From contig AP031351.1 of the NCBI GenBank assembly GCA_037833965.1, positions 18,426,501 to 18,490,500 of the forward strand: a stretch of 64,000 bases of DNA. Direction: 5' to 3'. The notes under the pieces are model-generated. The model made no database searches. It was not told the DNA's origin and saw only the letters and a list, made by a program, of their open reading frames with translations. The DNA is from Marchantia polymorpha subsp. ruderalis. Its lineage: Eukaryota > Streptophyta > Marchantiopsida > Marchantiales > Marchantiaceae. The position numbers were made by a program, and so were the translations under genes. Shown one piece after another: positions 24,401 to 38,294 of this stretch. Within the stretch, counting starts at the first letter, position 1. The number at the start of each line of letters is the position of its first letter.

Positions 24401-26835
24401 TTTATTTAAAATCTTGCTCATGACGAGAGCAATGTTAAATTTGAAATAGTTCATAGTTTGAAATATAAGAGATTGTTTAATGTCTTGTCATGAAAAATTA
24501 AGAATAAGAATTTTTTTTTAATATGGTCAATTGTATCAATTCAACATACCATTGAGCTTTTAATCTGTTTTAAAGGCTTAAAAAATTATTTCAAAAATAT
24601 GTCATGTTAAAAGTTTTAACATGAATAAAAAATGCTTATCTTTATTGATCATTTTTTCCTTCATATCTTTGTGAACTTTTACAACCAATATAGTTAGGAT
24701 CTTTCTCAAATCCTTCATATATGACATATTTCAATTATTGAATCTTCTATTTAATCACGTTCAGTATCCTATGTAATAAAATGAATAAGTGATTCACAAA
24801 GTCATAATGAGGTTGAAAATTCCGTTATTTATTTTTTTCTTGTATACATGAATAGATTTAATTCTTTGAGATTTTTTCTTGTATAAAGTTTTGTAATTTT
24901 ATAATCAAAGAATTGAATTCGCTTAAAATCTTACTATTTTGATATTCAATTATAAATTTATTTTGGTTTCTGTCAAAAAATTTAAAATTAATACAATCAT
25001 ACATACATGTTGTCAAAAATTTTATTTGATACATAATTAAATCAAATATTGCAGTAAAAAATAAAATTTTTGAATTACATAATCTTTATTATTAATCATT
25101 AACATTTTTTAATTCTAAATATTTTTCTTGTAGAAATTTTTTCATCAAAATGACTCTGAAAATTTAATTTTTAAAATTTGGATTATATTTTTATATCCAT
25201 TATTTAGAAATTTTATTAAAATTTCAAAACTTTTTTATCTATCAACTTCTTTATTTGAATATTTTTATAACAATATTATCTATTAAACCTATCTATCTAC
25301 CTGCCGAAAGAAAATATCTTGATTACGCATGCTAGTGATAACATCTGCAAACACATTAGGGTCTATTGGTTCTCACATATGTCTTAGTGAAAGATACATG
25401 AACTTCTTAATATTAATAGAATATATTTTCTTTCAAAGTCAATGCATTGCTATAACACATCAATAATTTCAATTTTATGATGCTAAAAAATGCATGTTGC
25501 AATATATGTTTTATTATTCTTTAGAGTTTTATGTATCAGATTTGATGATCTTGTGCTAGATGATAATGTTTGATTTCAATCTTTTGGTGCATTGTCTAGA
25601 TATTTATCCGCTATAGATTGTTTTCACGCTTCTTGTTGTTCATGATTTTGATTCCTTTGTGATTTGAATATTTTCATTGTGTCACATGATGAAATTTTTC
25701 ATCAACAAAATCTATTGTTAACATTTCCATTTTTTCAGCGTTAGAACTTTTGACTATAGATCTTTGAGAACAATTTTCTAACACAAATGTTCCACCTGAT
25801 AATATTCAGATTTTTTGTATAAAAATCATCACAACTCTCTATTCCTAGTTTCAATTAACACAAGATATCAGAAGAAATCTTTTTCTTATAGTCTAACTTC
25901 ATTTCAAAAAAAATTTATTGCTTGAAATATATTGCAAAATTTGTAAGTATTCTACGATGTTTGTGATCATTAATATTTGTTTGCAATTTTAATCAAATAT
26001 ATCATATGACAAGTGACATTTGCATTTGATATTACTCTAAATGAGTTACTGTGGCTATTCGAGTGTAGATATTTTCATTATAACATTGAATAAAAAACAG
26101 TTATGCAGCACTTTTGGAGCTTTTACTATTTCCCATAATTTTGAAACATCGTAAACAAGTATCAAATCATTCATTGTTTGCATTCGGGTTCATCGGTTAA
26201 CATACATTGTCCGTTGTTTACTGCTAATATAGTTGGATGGGCTAACACTAAAGTGTGAGGCACGAGCACACATAACTTGGCGTCTGTCGTCTACGTGTGA
26301 ATACATCTACCAAGACATGACTTTCTTTCTTCTTTTCAGATTGCATACATTTTCGAAATTCGTGCTGAGCATGTACTACTTCTCCAGAGCAACACGAAAG
26401 CAAAATTGATGAAAACAAAATCACGGCTACATTCGAGGTATATTAGATATAGGTAGTAATTTACAGTTATACTTCACTCTTCGACTATTGATACAGCGGC
26501 TGAGACCATTCGGTCACAAGAAACTGAGAAATTGAGAAATGAGCCACAATTTCCAGGTAAACTGCTAAAGCAAGTAATCACTATAAGTTACACAAGTACA
26601 AAGGCCGATGGAAAAATGGTGCAGGAAACGGAGAGTTCAGACGATGTGAATTACCTCTCTCAGCCACCTTAACTTTGTACTGATACGAATTTTTTAAGAG
26701 AAATACAGATGATCTTACCGTTACTGAGAGCATTGAAATTTTCACGGGAGCCACCCTTATAAAACTCGATATACATGTGAACAGATCTTGAGCTCTGAAA
26801 GAAATCCCTAGAATGTCTTTTCTAAAATGACTACT
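21500..26835. other. 3' flank, AT-rich island, then LIG4 3' flank
   Basis: 21500-23300 is non-coding, with GGCTA repeats near 21757-21786 and a 9-bp-stem hairpin (CCAGCAGCA/TGCTGCTGG) at 21793-21816. 23300-26330 is strongly AT-rich with no open frame of note. I could not assign transposon motifs there, though its composition matches the decayed repeats at 7-16 kb. From about 26340 composition returns towards normal and leads to the LIG4 stop codon. Confidence 0.5.
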
Positions 26836-29800
26836 TCAAGGAGGATTATTTAACAGATTGCTTACTATATTTTTGTAGCTGACCTTTTTCTTAGTAGTTG
26901 GTTTGGGCAGAATATGCTCGGTGGCAGGATCTGGCATACTCGAAATGGGATCGGCAAGAGCTTTGAGAGTAAGTTTTGAGTATTCTGAAGGCGACTCTGG
27001 TGGTGGATTAATGACGAGCCTAGGGTCAGCAGTAGCTAGTGTTACTTGAGCGCTGCATATTTGCGACGGCGGCTGTTGCTGGCTGAATTTTAATGTAGGA
27101 ATCAAATCCTCAAGTACATCATTAACAGCTTTCTCATCAACGCTATCTTCTTCAATTGATCTTGATGTACCTGGCCGAATTCTTAAATGATCTTCCAAGA
27201 TGCTAGTCCCGTTCCTGTCGGCTGCCTCTTGTCTTTCCGCGACGAGTTCAGCTGCATCAGAACCACTACTCAAGAGCTCTTCTCTAACTTGCTCGCTTTT
27301 ACTACACATGCGTTTTGCTGCTCTGTCTTGTTCTTTGTCTTCTGTGGCTTTCTTCTCGTTAGCCAACTGACTTGAACTTCTCCTCTTTGATGATCTTGGA
27401 GCTTTTTGAAGTGTCACCAATCTATTCCGACGGACCACCTGGTCTGCCAATGTACCCAGACCAACCTCCATCGCCTCGGCTTCTTTTACATCCTCTCTCG
27501 TTGCACGTCCATTGACTTCATTCCCGCTCAGCTGCATGGGTTGAATGACTTCCATCTCATGCTCGTTGTACTGGAATGACGCATCCCTGGATTAATCAAA
27601 CCACGAAAAACGCTTAAGGTGATCACTTCAGTTGCTTGTTTTGTGAGCAGACTAAATAATCGTGAATGAGGGTGCCTTGCTGCTCTTTCAAATTCCTCAT
27701 TTGAAACATTTACCAACACGAGTATAAAACACACTTATTTTGTGGAGCGAACGAAAAAATAAAATCACTGGAAGCAACTAAAAGTTGAAACCTGAGATTG
27801 TATGTGGCCTCTGGAGGATGTCCACATGTGCCCAGCTCGTGATCATCAATCCACTGATGACTCATAATTTTGAGCTTGTGTGACATCAGCAACCTCCTGG
27901 CACTAAAAGGAATGCTGTAATATATAAATTGCAATAGAAAGTAAGCAGGTCAGAAAACGAGAAACCAGTTATCTGCTCTGTTATACTGACTATAATGAGC
28001 TCTTACAGATAAAAAGCAAGCTTGGACGCAAGGTTCACGGTGGCGTTCGTTGCAAGGTCTTTACCAACAACGTGTGCTCTCTACACAACATTTCACAATA
28101 CAAGCTACAGCTGTAACACATCTAACAACAACTTAGCTCGTCACAGTACTTAGCACCAGAATTTGAATTACAATTTACTTGATTCATAAGGTTCAAGTCG
28201 ACCCTATAACTAAAATACAATTGGGCGGAAAATTTTGCCTTTTGAATATGGTGCTGAAAGGAAGCGAATCGTTGGGAGACGTGTATATGATCATATGCGT
28301 CACATCACTCGTTAATGTCTCAATGACCTTTCCTGCGTGCATGCTAACTTCCAATCTTTGCCTCATTAGAGCTGTCTCTGCGACCAATTGCGAATCGACA
28401 TTTCTGCAGATGGTTCCATAATCAGTATACACAATTTTACCATAGGAAAATTTATTTACAGTATCCACTAAAGGCAGAAGGAATTCTTTCACTTCCACAT
28501 TCCTAAGACAAATCTATAAGGACAACAAGACTCATGTATCCTGTCAGTAAAATAATTTTGTTGGAGAGCAGTACCTGGAGTGGATGGGCTTGTGAAAATA
28601 GAAACTGCAATTGCTAAACTGACAAAACGTCGAACTCGGACAGTACTTTTTCTTGTAATGTGCAAGCTCCTCCTTGTCGGTTGCCAATTTTGAAGGTTCC
28701 ATATTTTCAAAAAGCTGCTACAAAAAACAAGTTCTTACGGGAAAAACTAAAAACTTCTAGAAGTTATTTCACTGACATAACACATCTGTTAGATTAAGTT
28801 AAGCAAGAGAGACATGAAACCGTAACTTGGTGACAGTTTCCTACACACATCCTTTTCATTAGAAATACCAGCGAATAGAATCATCTAAACAGTCTTGGCA
28901 CTTCCACGTGTTGATCTCCATACTTTCATGGAGATTAAGTGTGTGTTGACTTCTTCCTGTCAATACACTCATGAGAATTGCGGGTTCCCTAATACTTCAA
29001 AAAAGACTAGCAATACGACGTGAGCCGACAACTTTACCTCCTAACATCAAAGCGACAAGGGTCAAGCGTTTTCAAAAAATCACCTGTTTCAGATCATTTG
29101 TATCATTGTCCAAAAAATAGTAATCGCCGTAGTCGTCGATTTCAGCTTTCATCTTGTTCTTTGTTTGTGCTGAAAGGTGAAGAAAGTACCTATCACATCA
29201 GCAGAGGAGTCAGTTCACTCGTTCTGCTGTGGTTTCGGCACATGTAGGGTAATTTGGACAACTGAACAAAAGGATTGAAAACCGAAGGAACTATGCGTGT
29301 CAGCGCCAGTTCAGTGATATAACAAGAGCTCAAAAAGATTTGAAAATCCCAGGAAGAGTAGCACACTTGGGTCTGACTGGCAGCAGATCCTTGGCGGTGC
29401 AGCAATCCATAACCCATGAATAGTGTATAACATCTCCGTGGGTTGCAGCTGCCATGTACTTAATTCCTGGAAAATAGTTAAGGCGCTTGTCAACACAAAA
29501 CAATGCAGTTGAAGTCCTCGCCCTACTCTCCTGTTTTAAGTCTATGGCAAGCACAAAATCTCATCTTAAGCTCGGTAACTTTGTACTGATATGATCAACT
29601 TTCTGAACTTCACAGAATCTGACATTTGAATTTGAGCACTCTAAACAGATTACCAAGGATCGAACCTTTCTTTTCACATGCGAGGGCATGTGTAACCTCA
29701 TTATTCAAATTCATGGAAAACGAACCCCCATTTTCCACAACCAACTTGTGGAGACTTTCCTTCGCATAGTCCTCTGAGAAATTCGCAAAATCTGAAAAGG

Positions 29801-32800
29801 AGGTGATAAGGAAGAAGCATAGCGTCGTCTTTATTCAGAACTCCATAGATTTTTTCCTGGCTCATTACACTACCAAACGTTGGCAATGAAACACAATCGC
29901 TTCTCTTTTCAGAATAAGAAAGAGAGGGTGAAAGACGCAAGCTATGCTGATAATGGCATGCAGACTTCAACCAACACAAAGAGGATACAGAAGACGAGTC
30001 CGTCAAATATCTTTGTTGCACGTTTTACATGAGATACGTCCGTCACGCGCATATGGGATGGCACTAATGACATGAACCGAACTTCTGTCTTTTTTTGCCG
30101 TTTGCTTTGTTTTACTTTATTTTCTTTTCCTTCGGATTGCTTTGCATCCACTGTACTTCCGCTGCGAGAGTTGACCATATCCACCAGAGCTGCACAGCAG
30201 TACGGCGAACGTCATAAGACTCATGGTCAGACGTCAACGACAGTAACTGCTGTCGTTCCTTTTTGATAGAAAGATAATTTAGAATTAGGTTGGGTAAGCA
30301 AGTCCTAAAATACTGTAAAGCGCAGTCTCTATTGCCACCGCTTGAACTCACTTCCTGAGCATCATGACAACCAGGGCTGATAGCTTAAGGACAGATTTTG
30401 TAAGCAGTACTTCACAACTGCAAGGTTAGCGTAAACGAAATTGAGAAACTTACCCTGCACGTCAAGACAATCATACCAAGGCTTTTCATATCGTACTCTG
30501 TTCACACGAGGGAATCGCAAACCATATGGAGCAGCAAAAACCTGTAGATTGTATGATTGAAGTAGCTTAGCAATCAATAACTCGCCCGCTACAGATGCAG
30601 CATGGCAGGAAGAGGTATAAAGCTCGAGGGCTTGTTACCGAGAGGGATGACTCTCAAGTGAAACTTAACCTGGATAGAATCAACAGATGATTGAACGGCA
30701 AACGTTACCTCGGTTTTGATTGTACGGATATCACTCGTAATTTCCATGATAACAGACCTGAAATGGGCACATGATTACAGGGAGAGGTCTTCAAGAAATT
30801 GTTCCTGAATCAAATCACTCTTATCTATCATGTTGCTTCACCGAGTGAGTGAGTGCTTCTCTTGCGTTACAACAAGAAGCAGATAACTGTTACCCAAACA
30901 AATAACTGGCCTTGTGGTAGCAACACATACTTGTCCGGTTGGTCGATCCAGACGTCAGGCCGCTCCTTAGCATTGTTTGTGACTATGTAACAGCTTGGAG
31001 TCTTGCTATTTTTCTCATTGCGCCTTGCGAAATAAAAGAAAAAAAGCTATGATTTAAAGATCTGTTCGGGCGAGATGCAAGCGGCTTACAATCATGACTT
31101 TCCTTGAAAAACTTCCAAAAACAAGATTGATCACTGAGTGTTTCTTCCAAAGCTTTTGGCCAGGTTTTTGACTCAACGGAGAGACTTCTCGTGACAACGA
31201 CTGCAACTAACACAAATAGTTCTGGAGCTGGTTTGTAGCTCTCCAGCCTTCATACAAATCATTAAATTCGAAGTAGTCATAGCAAGATTGGTACAAAAAC
31301 CTGAAGTAAGGTTTCAGCCTCTGAACAAGATGGTCACTCTCTTCATCTGTGAGCCCCGTTCCCACTTTGCAGAAGGAAAAAAACCTAGAAGCAGAGGCAA
31401 CTGTGTTAGAAGCGTGTGGAATAAACTCCTGAAGATGTCCAAGACAGAGCTCCGAAGTTCAATTCCAGAACTTCTCTCTCACCTGGTTGGATACTGACCG
31501 GGCTTTGGGGGTTCGGCAAGTCCAAGCAGGAACTGTGCTACCTGAAATTTCCAAGATCCAGGGGTAAAAATCAGCACTAAACAAGTACTTATGCTATTGA
31601 GTTTCTCATATTCCAAACTTCAGACACAAAATTGTCGGCAAATGCATAGAAGCACCTTCAAAAGTGTATCCGTTTCATCATATGGTTGTACACCATTGTG
31701 ATGAGACGTTTTCACGAAGATAGGTTAGATGAATACGAGCAGAATAAGATCTAATCATAGTTCACAAAATATACCTGACCTCCCCGTCGTCCAGACCCAT
31801 AGTAACCACCTAAAAAGCGCAAGCACGAAGTTAAAAGAGACAGGGTCATACCAATGTGATTCAGTTATTCAGATATTCGACTCCAAGAGCTCAACTCCAT
31901 CAGTTACAAGAAACATATTCACGGGCCAAGGAGGTGCACTTGCAAGGGACGCGCTGGCTCTGCGCTATAACTAGACCTTGATCCAAGGTTCCCGGATTCT
32001 CACATGGGTCACAGACTTTGTAGAACAGCAGCTACCCAGTGTAGAAAAATACTTTCTCCGTGACCTCTCATTATCTGAACTTTTGTTAATGAGATTTAAG
32101 TAAAAGGAGGAGGTTGGGGGGAGAGCAGTTTCAGAGGTGAAGATACCGATGATCAAAACGTCAAGATCGGAACCAGTTTGGACATAATCAGGTTTAAGCT
32201 TGAGCCATTTTCCACTACGATCTGTAGGCTCCCACTTCGAGTCCAGATCCTTTAAAATGATTCCCTCTTCTCTGCAGGAACATAGAGAGCCTTCGCATAA
32301 ATTTAGTACCAAAAATCTTCTGTTAATAATTTGTGTGAACATACTACACACAACTACTCCACATTGAAAGAATCCACATAATGCTGACTGCAAGCACTGA
32401 ACGCAGTTAGTTTACGGTTGCATCAAGAGCAACTTTCAAATCATCTGTCTGACTTACACGTTGATAATGATATATTTACCTGTTTTCCACAGTTTGTTGA
32501 AAGAACTGTTCCACGTCTTCTGCTCGACTTGCTATAAAAGACCACTTGGATTCTCCTGTGAAAAAATGAGTAGTTCATTAGACTCAAGCTTCTATTAGCA
32601 TGGAAGTGCATCGGGGATCCAATTCAAGTGTGGTACCTGTGCTTGGCTGTGCACTCGCGCTGGGTAGAAGCAACTCCAAACGACCTTGGAGAGGTTTTAT
32701 AGACTTCTCTAAAAGCTGTTGCCGTTCTCTTAATGGGAGATGAATCACACTGCTATTGCCATGATATAAGACATCAAATGCCACATCTTCATCGTTATGT

Positions 32801-35800
32801 TAAGGACACTTCAGAAGGCGCGCCTTATCACTGATACCTTTGGTGCAGATATAATGCATCCGTGCAACTTGACCTCGAAGTCATTCATATGACAAATCTT
32901 GAAGATAAATGTTATGACAGGAATATATCACATCTCCAAGAAACTTCTGATGTGGTTACTGGTTACAATTGGAGGAGGATACAGCATAACTGCAAGACAA
33001 CAATAAAAACGCAACGAGAGGGTTAACTCTACGTAATTTCTTAATGACATTGATTGTGGGAGATGGACTTTGCAAGACATTACTACTATCAAACATTGAT
33101 ACTGACACTTGATAATCATGACCTCAAGTATATGCGAAGTTTGCACAATGGATGTCAAAAGGGCAATTTTCTAAGAATTTATGATACCTGCTGGCTCGTA
33201 TCTAGACCGTCTTTCGCTGCTTTGGCTGCAAAATCAGAATCAGGAACTTAGCGACCAATGGCGATACCACTTAACTCTCGAAAAAGAAAACGTATTCTGC
33301 AGATAAAATTCAAGCACATGATGAAGTAGTATGGGTGCAAAACAATATCGATTGAATGAAAAAGATCATGCACACGCTTTCCGCACGACTATCAATAATT
33401 ACCTGCCTCGCGATTTGTCCCAAAATCTGCAAATCGCTTGGTAGATCGATCCCAAACCAACATTTCTCCATCCAGTATGCATCTGCTTGATGATATCAAT
33501 TGACAACCATGACAATCTGGGACAATAATTGTCCAGGATGGGCGATTGACGTTGCAATAGATATTGAAAACCTCATCATATAAGCAAGCCGGCGAAGAGC
33601 ACAAGTCTATCTGCCTGATAACAATAAAGGGTGTGTTTTGATTGTCGACCAAAAACATACTTGTCAGGGAGAACATTCTGAATTATCAGGTTAGCCACAC
33701 CTTCTTTGAATTCTTGATGATCAATGAAATTCCTAAATCACAGAGACATTTCAAAAGATACTTCAGGAAGAAAGCGGAGATATATAAAGACAACACTGAA
33801 AAGAGATTTGATGTTTTACGCAGTGCCTCAGACGTCTTCAAGCAAAAACAGCGAAGAAATCAAATGTCATCAAACTTCCAAATAGTTATGGCGATGAAAC
33901 CCTGAAAGTAGACCAGTAGAGTTTGTAAGAATCCTGACGTGTGAACCTGGAAAAGAAGTTAACGCTGGAGCCATTTTTGTGGATTTGAATACGATCACCA
34001 TCAAACTTGCACTCCACTATAACCTGCTTACCGCGAAACTGCGAGCCATTTATGTACTATAAGAAGGCACTCGAAATTATGATGATGTTGTTTACAAGGA
34101 TGTAAAATTACGAACACTGAACTGGAGAGAGATTATATCATTCAAAGAATGAGCATATGCATATGCTTTCAGCAGCTGCATGACAGAAATCTGCTGAATA
34201 ATAGACTTGAAAGACCTCGCCTTTGGAAAATCCGTGTAGGTATTACAAGCACCACAATACAACCCGGTAAGTAACTGGAAGGAAACTTAACGTTTACGCG
34301 ATGAACCTACCTTCTTCCACGCTTCTTCTACGTTTGCAACCCTAGCTGCAAGTTGTGGTCTCACAGCTTTGCCCACCTCTATATCCTGCAAAAGTTGAAC
34401 GCAGGTTAAGACTAGCCTTTAAACAATTGTGTTTTACTCTGAAAACATTTTGCGAATCTAAGCCCTCGTAGTGAGCAATTGTAAGACTTATCAGGAGATG
34501 TACACTTTAGAGAGTGAAAATTAAATCAAGACCTTTGACCACTGATCCTGACGATGTCAAATACCACCCATTAGAGGTACGAAGAAAAATTTGCTTGCCT
34601 CATTCGACAAGGGTAGATGTAAAGAAAAGGTGAGAATCAACTCAAGAAGATGAATAGAAAACATTGAGAACAAAGAGAGTCAGTCGATATTAAAAAGTTC
34701 TGCTCACATCGTACATTCTATGGTTGAGAAACAGGTTACCTGTCTGTCATATCGCTCATTACGATTGCGCAGTTTGTCACACACCAGCTTTAAGTCACAA
34801 GTGACATTGAAAAGATCTTCGGCATCGGGATGAAACTCACTGAAGAAAGTCTTCTCACTAATTCCAAGCTTCAAGTCTGGGATTAGTCCACAACGTCTGC
34901 TTCAGTGAGGACTCGTAGGGACGACTAATATATAAGTCTACAGGGGATGTCGGACTTGCTATCAAATTGTATGCAAGTATGAATTCAGGGATTTGTTGGC
35001 AAGACAAAGAGCACTGTATTTACTACACCAGAATTTCAAAAAAAAACCGCTTGATCTACTTTCAACATAGCAAACTTAGCTTCTACGCTGTGATTTAAAG
35101 TACAAAACCACCCAAGTCCCAAGATGAGCCCAGACATTCACTTCAATAAAATACCTTATGCTTTAGCCTGAAACTTGTAGCTTACCTGTCCACTACAGCA
35201 TAGGCTGTAGACTCTCAGGATGTTTATTTCATTTTAGAAGACATCGACCGAGCTTAATAACTGGGTTCGTTGAGAGGTTTTATCCTGGGCTACATGTGCT
35301 TTCGTCAATTGATTATATTTATTTGCTAGCACTCCTATGAGCAGCATACTGTTCAAAAAGAATCGAAAGAACGGGCATCACCTTTCAGAATGATCATGAT
35401 GATCCAACGCATCTCTTGAGCATTTGTCTTGTTGATCATTTCTCCGAGAACTGCAACCTTCTCCTCTCTTGCCAGCAACAGAAGAGTCAATAAGTGGATG
35501 GAGGACGCACAGGAGATCCCTCGATCAGCCTTTGCTCATTGAAGTACACGGGAGTTCGGCTACTTCAGTTTAGACTATATAAAATCATATCCATGAGCTT
35601 ATTCGACCATCTCAACAACAAAGTATGGCAACAAAGTCGGATATATCCAACTTAGTAAATCAGCTCACCTTCGATCTGCTGCTGCCAACCGATCTAGGAG
35701 ATCGTTGACTTCTTTTATTTTGATTCCAGTAGATGTAACTCGTTGTCGACGACAAAGAATCTGCGTTGAAGTTTAGTGAAGAGTTTGGTCATGAGATGAT

Positions 35801-36928
35801 AGCAAACCAGATTCACCAGTTACATCATGTCGGCAAGTTACAAGGCAAGTTGCAGGCTTGCATTACTTAGAACGTCAAAGCATATAATCTAAGAATTTGA
35901 GTATGCTACTCATACACACGGTTATGCCCATTTAACCCCAGTTTAGTCTCAGACAAAATTTAGAATGTGCAGGTCTTGGAGTATGCGTTCACTGTTTATC
36001 CTTTCATTAATTTCTGAAACACTGATTTCTGGGGCACTGAGATATTTCAAGCAGATGGAGAATCCATCTGTGGAAAGTCTAGCTCAAATTCCTGGACTTT
36101 CTTTTTTTGCGGGCTGCATTCTCAAGGACTACCAAACTTCTAGGCATAAACACAAGCCAATGCATGTGCTCAAATGCCTAGGAAAAGTATCCTGCAAGTT
36201 CACTTTACAACAAAGTACCTCCCAGGGATAAAACGTTGTGTATACCAATTATGCGATAAAGTGAGAGTGTGTAAATAATTATCCACGAGCTTGAGTCACT
36301 CGCCTTGTATCGAGCTTACTTAACTTGTGCCGAGAATGGATCTTATGGTGGACTCCAAATGATGAAAGAGAAACTGTAACGAAAGTTACTCAGACCCTTG
36401 ACAGGAATTCTAGTCTATATGAGTCTTATTGCATCATCCTGCAAACCTGGAAGAGTTGCAAGTTCATATGCAGAATCGTATTCTTATTGAAATTCCGTAT
36501 TTGCAGATGGCCCGTGTCTTTTTTTGAGAGATTGCGATTTCATCCTTGAACTGCAGATATTTAGAACAAATTGAGAACTAAGAGAGAGATACCTCCGTGG
36601 CAACAAACGAAAAATTCCCTGCATTGCTGCCAGCACGAGTACCTCCTTTCCTCCAATTCAAAAGCTTCTGAGCGTCCTCGGAATCTTTAGACAAGCACAA
36701 CGCCTCTGCTAGACTCTTGGCTAGCACGGCCTCTTTCAAACCATAATTGCCGCGCTCTTTATCCAAATTGGGCAGCATCAGTCGCATCGCACTGAAAAAC
36801 TCGTGGTCTGTGTACACATGATCGAGAAAGGTGCGCACATGCTTCCGTTTCAGTGGACCCTTCTTCGCCCGAACCACAGCATCCAACATGGATGCGAGAT
36901 ACGAGAATTCCACCGTCTCATCGCACAT
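26836..36928 (-). CDS. LIG4: DNA ligase IV, complete, 27 coding exons
   Basis: ATP-dependent ligase sealing double-strand breaks in non-homologous end joining, in the nucleus with XRCC4. Exons (minus strand, gene order): 36593-36928, 35669-35760, 35382-35467, 34740-34876, 34311-34385, 33947-34056, 33661-33732, 33403-33482, 33188-33225, 32983-32989, 32637-32786, 32480-32555, 32147-32271, 31775-31809, 31483-31541, 31301-31384, 30931-31023, 30709-30757, 30454-30541, 29972-30189, 29666-29771, 29365-29466, 29084-29169, 28575-28714, 28239-28502, 27792-27896, 26836-27586. All phases agree: 3564 nt, 1187 residues, near the Arabidopsis length. Motif I is ECKFDGDRIQ with catalytic Lys about 259; motif III is CILDGEM at about 304-310; motif IV is EGIILK at about 422-427; motif V is KLK at about 444-446. 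Two BRCT domains flank the XRCC4-binding segment (DDYGDYYFLDNDTNDLK, about 751-767). The tail ends with the plant-typical KKKVSYKNIVSNLL. Least certain junctions: the 29365 donor and the GC donor at 28237-28238. Confidence 0.95.
32983..32989 (-). other. LIG4: 7-nt microexon of LIG4
   Basis: TTATGCT is preceded by CTTGCAG and followed by GTATCC. Joined to its neighbours it supplies Leu, Cys and the first base of Tyr, giving QQ-LCY-VAFDV, which matches plant LIG4 (KQLCYVAFDVLY). Skipping it would remove 7 nt and shift the frame before motif IV. Confidence 0.85.
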
Positions 36929-37878
36929 TTTTTCCAACGAAGTTTCTGTCTGCAGATCCCGTTCACTACTGAAATTTTAGCTGAATCAAATCCGTCGAAC
37001 GCATTAAAGAAGGTGATTGTCCTCCCATACGGACGATCCACGGCATCATTTCAAATCCTGCGCAATTCAACAGGGACTATGCACCAGGTCCGAGCGTTGG
37101 GACGCTTCCTCTGTCACTGGTCACTGAACAGTACTACCTGCAAGATTGCTGACGACACCTTTGCTACAAATTAAGTCCTTTGTAGCGCTGTTGTGAAAGA
37201 TCGTCGTGGATCTAGAGCTAGAGAAGTGGGTGGAGACACTTTTACCTTTATCTAGTTCATTTCATTTATTTTAATTTTAGTGTAAATACTATTCAAATTC
37301 GAGATGTCAGAATGCAGGTTGTGGTTGGCTCCGAACAATTTTTCTTCATTGCTCCCAAAAGGCTATGTGACATCCACAAACAAATCAATACTTTTTAGGA
37401 TTATCAATCGTAATAATCGGATTTGTCTGCCTACTTAGTTGTTACATTTGCCAATTCCACCTTCCTCTACTAACAAATCTGCATGTTTCGCTGCAGATAT
37501 TGCTAGACTGCTCATCTCCTTTCTTCCGAAGTTTTTTACTTCAGTTACATTCTTATCAAACCTGAAGACCTCATGCACGTCAAGTGAGTGTTATGTCATA
37601 TTATCAAATTAAAGACCTTGAAATATGTGAGAATTGATTTATTATAATCCATTAGATTACTGAAATCTTTGTTGTTTTTACATAGGAATGGTTTCATAAT
37701 CTATGAAGAATACATGTAGCAAATTTGCCACGTGGACGCTTTTTTCAGGCTTGTTTCTAACATACAATATTAGATTTTTCTATTAAAAATTTTCTCAAAT
37801 TTCTAATAGAAGTTTTGATTCTTTTCCATTGATTGAATAAAACATCTCCAATCTATTTTAATGTCGCACCATTTTTAA
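36929..37878. promoter_or_regulatory. LIG4 5' flank, presumed promoter and leader
   Basis: About 950 bases between the LIG4 start codon and the hAT target duplication. No gene is recognised. It becomes AT-rich towards the transposon. No clear core promoter motif can be assigned, so the promoter role rests only on position. Confidence 0.4.
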
Positions 37879-37886
37879 CATGCTAT

Positions 37887-38110
37887 CGGAGTACCTCAGT
37901 GAGTACCCATACCCATGCCCACCCACTGCCCACTCCACCCATGGTGGGTAATGGGTGGGCATGGGTACGCCAATCAACCATGGGTGGGCGAAGCCAACAA
38001 GCTAGATGCGTGGGTGGACATGGGTGGGCGAAGCCCACCCTATGGGTAGACGTGGGCAGACAGTGGGTGGGCATGGATATGGATACCCATTTACCCAATG
38101 AGGGACTCTG
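37887..38110. repeat. foldback at the left end of the hAT element
   Basis: The left 45 bases (CGGAGTACCTCAGTGAG, then TACCCATACCCATGCCCACC) reappear, diverged and inverted, at 38054-38110, whose last bases AGGGACTCTG copy the element's own right terminus (AGGACTCTG at 40567-40575). The first 224 bases therefore look like a small non-autonomous copy with both ends, placed at the left end of the large element. Confidence 0.65.
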
Positions 38111-38294
38111 CACCTGAGTTATTTGAGACGTGAGCTGATGAGCAAATACACCCCAGCCAGCTTGTCCCTTCTGTTTGTTTGCCCCCCTTCTTTTGTACTC
38201 CCCCCCTATTTTTCCCCTTTCTATTGTTGTTGCTTCCCCCCCTCCCCCACCACATTAGAGTAATCCAGATTCAGATTTTAGACAGCGGTCAAAT

